Shown in pieces: positions 33,551-33,751 of a DNA stretch of 33,751 nucleotides (its first letter is position 1; each line of letters starts with the position of its first letter). Position numbers and translations under genes: made by a program. The stretch comes from Opitutia bacterium (GTDB lineage: Bacteria; Verrucomicrobiota; Verrucomicrobiia; Opitutales; Seribacteraceae): NCBI GenBank assembly GCA_002716045.1, contig PAZC01000045.1, forward strand, positions 1 through 33,751. Direction: 5' to 3'. The notes under the pieces are model-generated. The model ran no database searches. It had not been told where the DNA came from and worked only from the letters and a program-made list of their open reading frames with translations.

Positions 33551-33751
33551 GTGAGTCTCACGGCCGAGGAAATCAATCGCAAACTGCTTCATGGCCTCGC
33601 CGTGATTCTTCCCGTCGGCATTTTCTACGGGCCTCATTTGTCTTTTCTCACTGAATATTTGGTCTGCGGGATTATTGGAATCTTGTTTTTATTTTCTCTC
33701 CAAGTTGAGTATACTCGTTTCCGCCGTCCTGCTTTTGCCGAATGGTTCAAC
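33551..33751 (+). CDS. Probable polyprenol/diacylglycerol kinase-like membrane protein, N-terminus only
   Basis: Frame open from GTG 33551 to the window edge, 67 codons. It begins SLTAEEINRKLLHGLAVILP and has hydrophobic helices at about 14-30 and 36-52 before a basic RFRRPAFAEWF segment. The E..RK..H start followed by helices resembles the dolichol/phytol kinase-type CTP-dependent lipid kinases and CdsA-like proteins, but with this little sequence the assignment is tentative. It lies 18 bp after parC and could be co-transcribed. Confidence 0.55.
   Translation, partial: MSLTAEEINRKLLHGLAVILPVGIFYGPHLSFLTEYLVCGIIGILFLFSLQVEYTRFRRPAFAEWFN

Overview
The window looks like chromosomal DNA of a Verrucomicrobiota bacterium, or a close PVC-superphylum relative. 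The evidence is gene content: a secreted protein with three SHD1-type repeats, a secreted NIPSNAP protein, a secreted Kelch/PQQ double propeller, an S1 sulfatase beside a SASA-type esterase, and a topoisomerase IV pair whose ParC resembles the Bacteroidetes type. No tRNA, rRNA, insertion sequence, prophage or CRISPR array was seen. Coding density is high and no gap between genes exceeds about 200 bases, so the region reads as ordinary core plus accessory chromosome.

Layout. (1) Positions 1-2718, minus strand: a lipoprotein cut by the window edge lies downstream of an unusual membrane protein with a GAP1-N2-like N-terminus, a 7-residue Pro/Glu repeat, one transmembrane helix and C-terminal leucine-rich repeats. 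A membrane-anchored phospholipase D-like protein (2830-4170, plus) is transcribed divergently from it. (2) 4197-8994, minus: an M3 oligoendopeptidase tightly coupled to a secreted Kelch/PQQ propeller protein, then a TerC-family membrane protein. (3) 9168-14884, plus: SelO, then an apparent operon of tandem-domain esterase, sulfatase and GT2 glycosyltransferase, suited to decorated (acetylated or sulfated) polysaccharide. A GIY-YIG nuclease gene (14877-15770, minus) converges on it. (4) 15888-26908, plus: a secreted M1 aminopeptidase with HEAT repeats, overlapping by ATGA with a large secreted glycoside hydrolase that carries two duplicated binding-type modules; then a SRAP DNA-protein crosslink protein, a secreted NIPSNAP, a GlcD-type FAD oxidase overlapping by ATGA with a triple-SHD1 secreted protein, and a secreted endonuclease/exonuclease/phosphatase-fold protein. 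(5) 26913-27830, minus: an IPT/TIG-type lipoprotein. (6) 27864-33751, plus: a HemW-like radical SAM protein, ParE, ParC and the N-terminus of a probable polyprenol/diacylglycerol kinase-like membrane protein.

Functionally, much of the window encodes exported proteins: peptidases, glycosidase, sulfatase, esterase, lipoproteins and beta-propellers. This fits an organism degrading complex, probably sulfated, polysaccharide. Housekeeping genes (topo IV, HemW-like, SRAP, SelO) are interspersed. The most unusual object is the GAP1-N2/transmembrane/LRR protein at 565-2718. It links a domain known from NTPase-centred conflict systems to an outward-facing leucine-rich repeat domain, and is the best candidate here for a component of an undescribed system. 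Many starts lack a clear Shine-Dalgarno sequence, so several start codons rest on signal peptides and domain boundaries.
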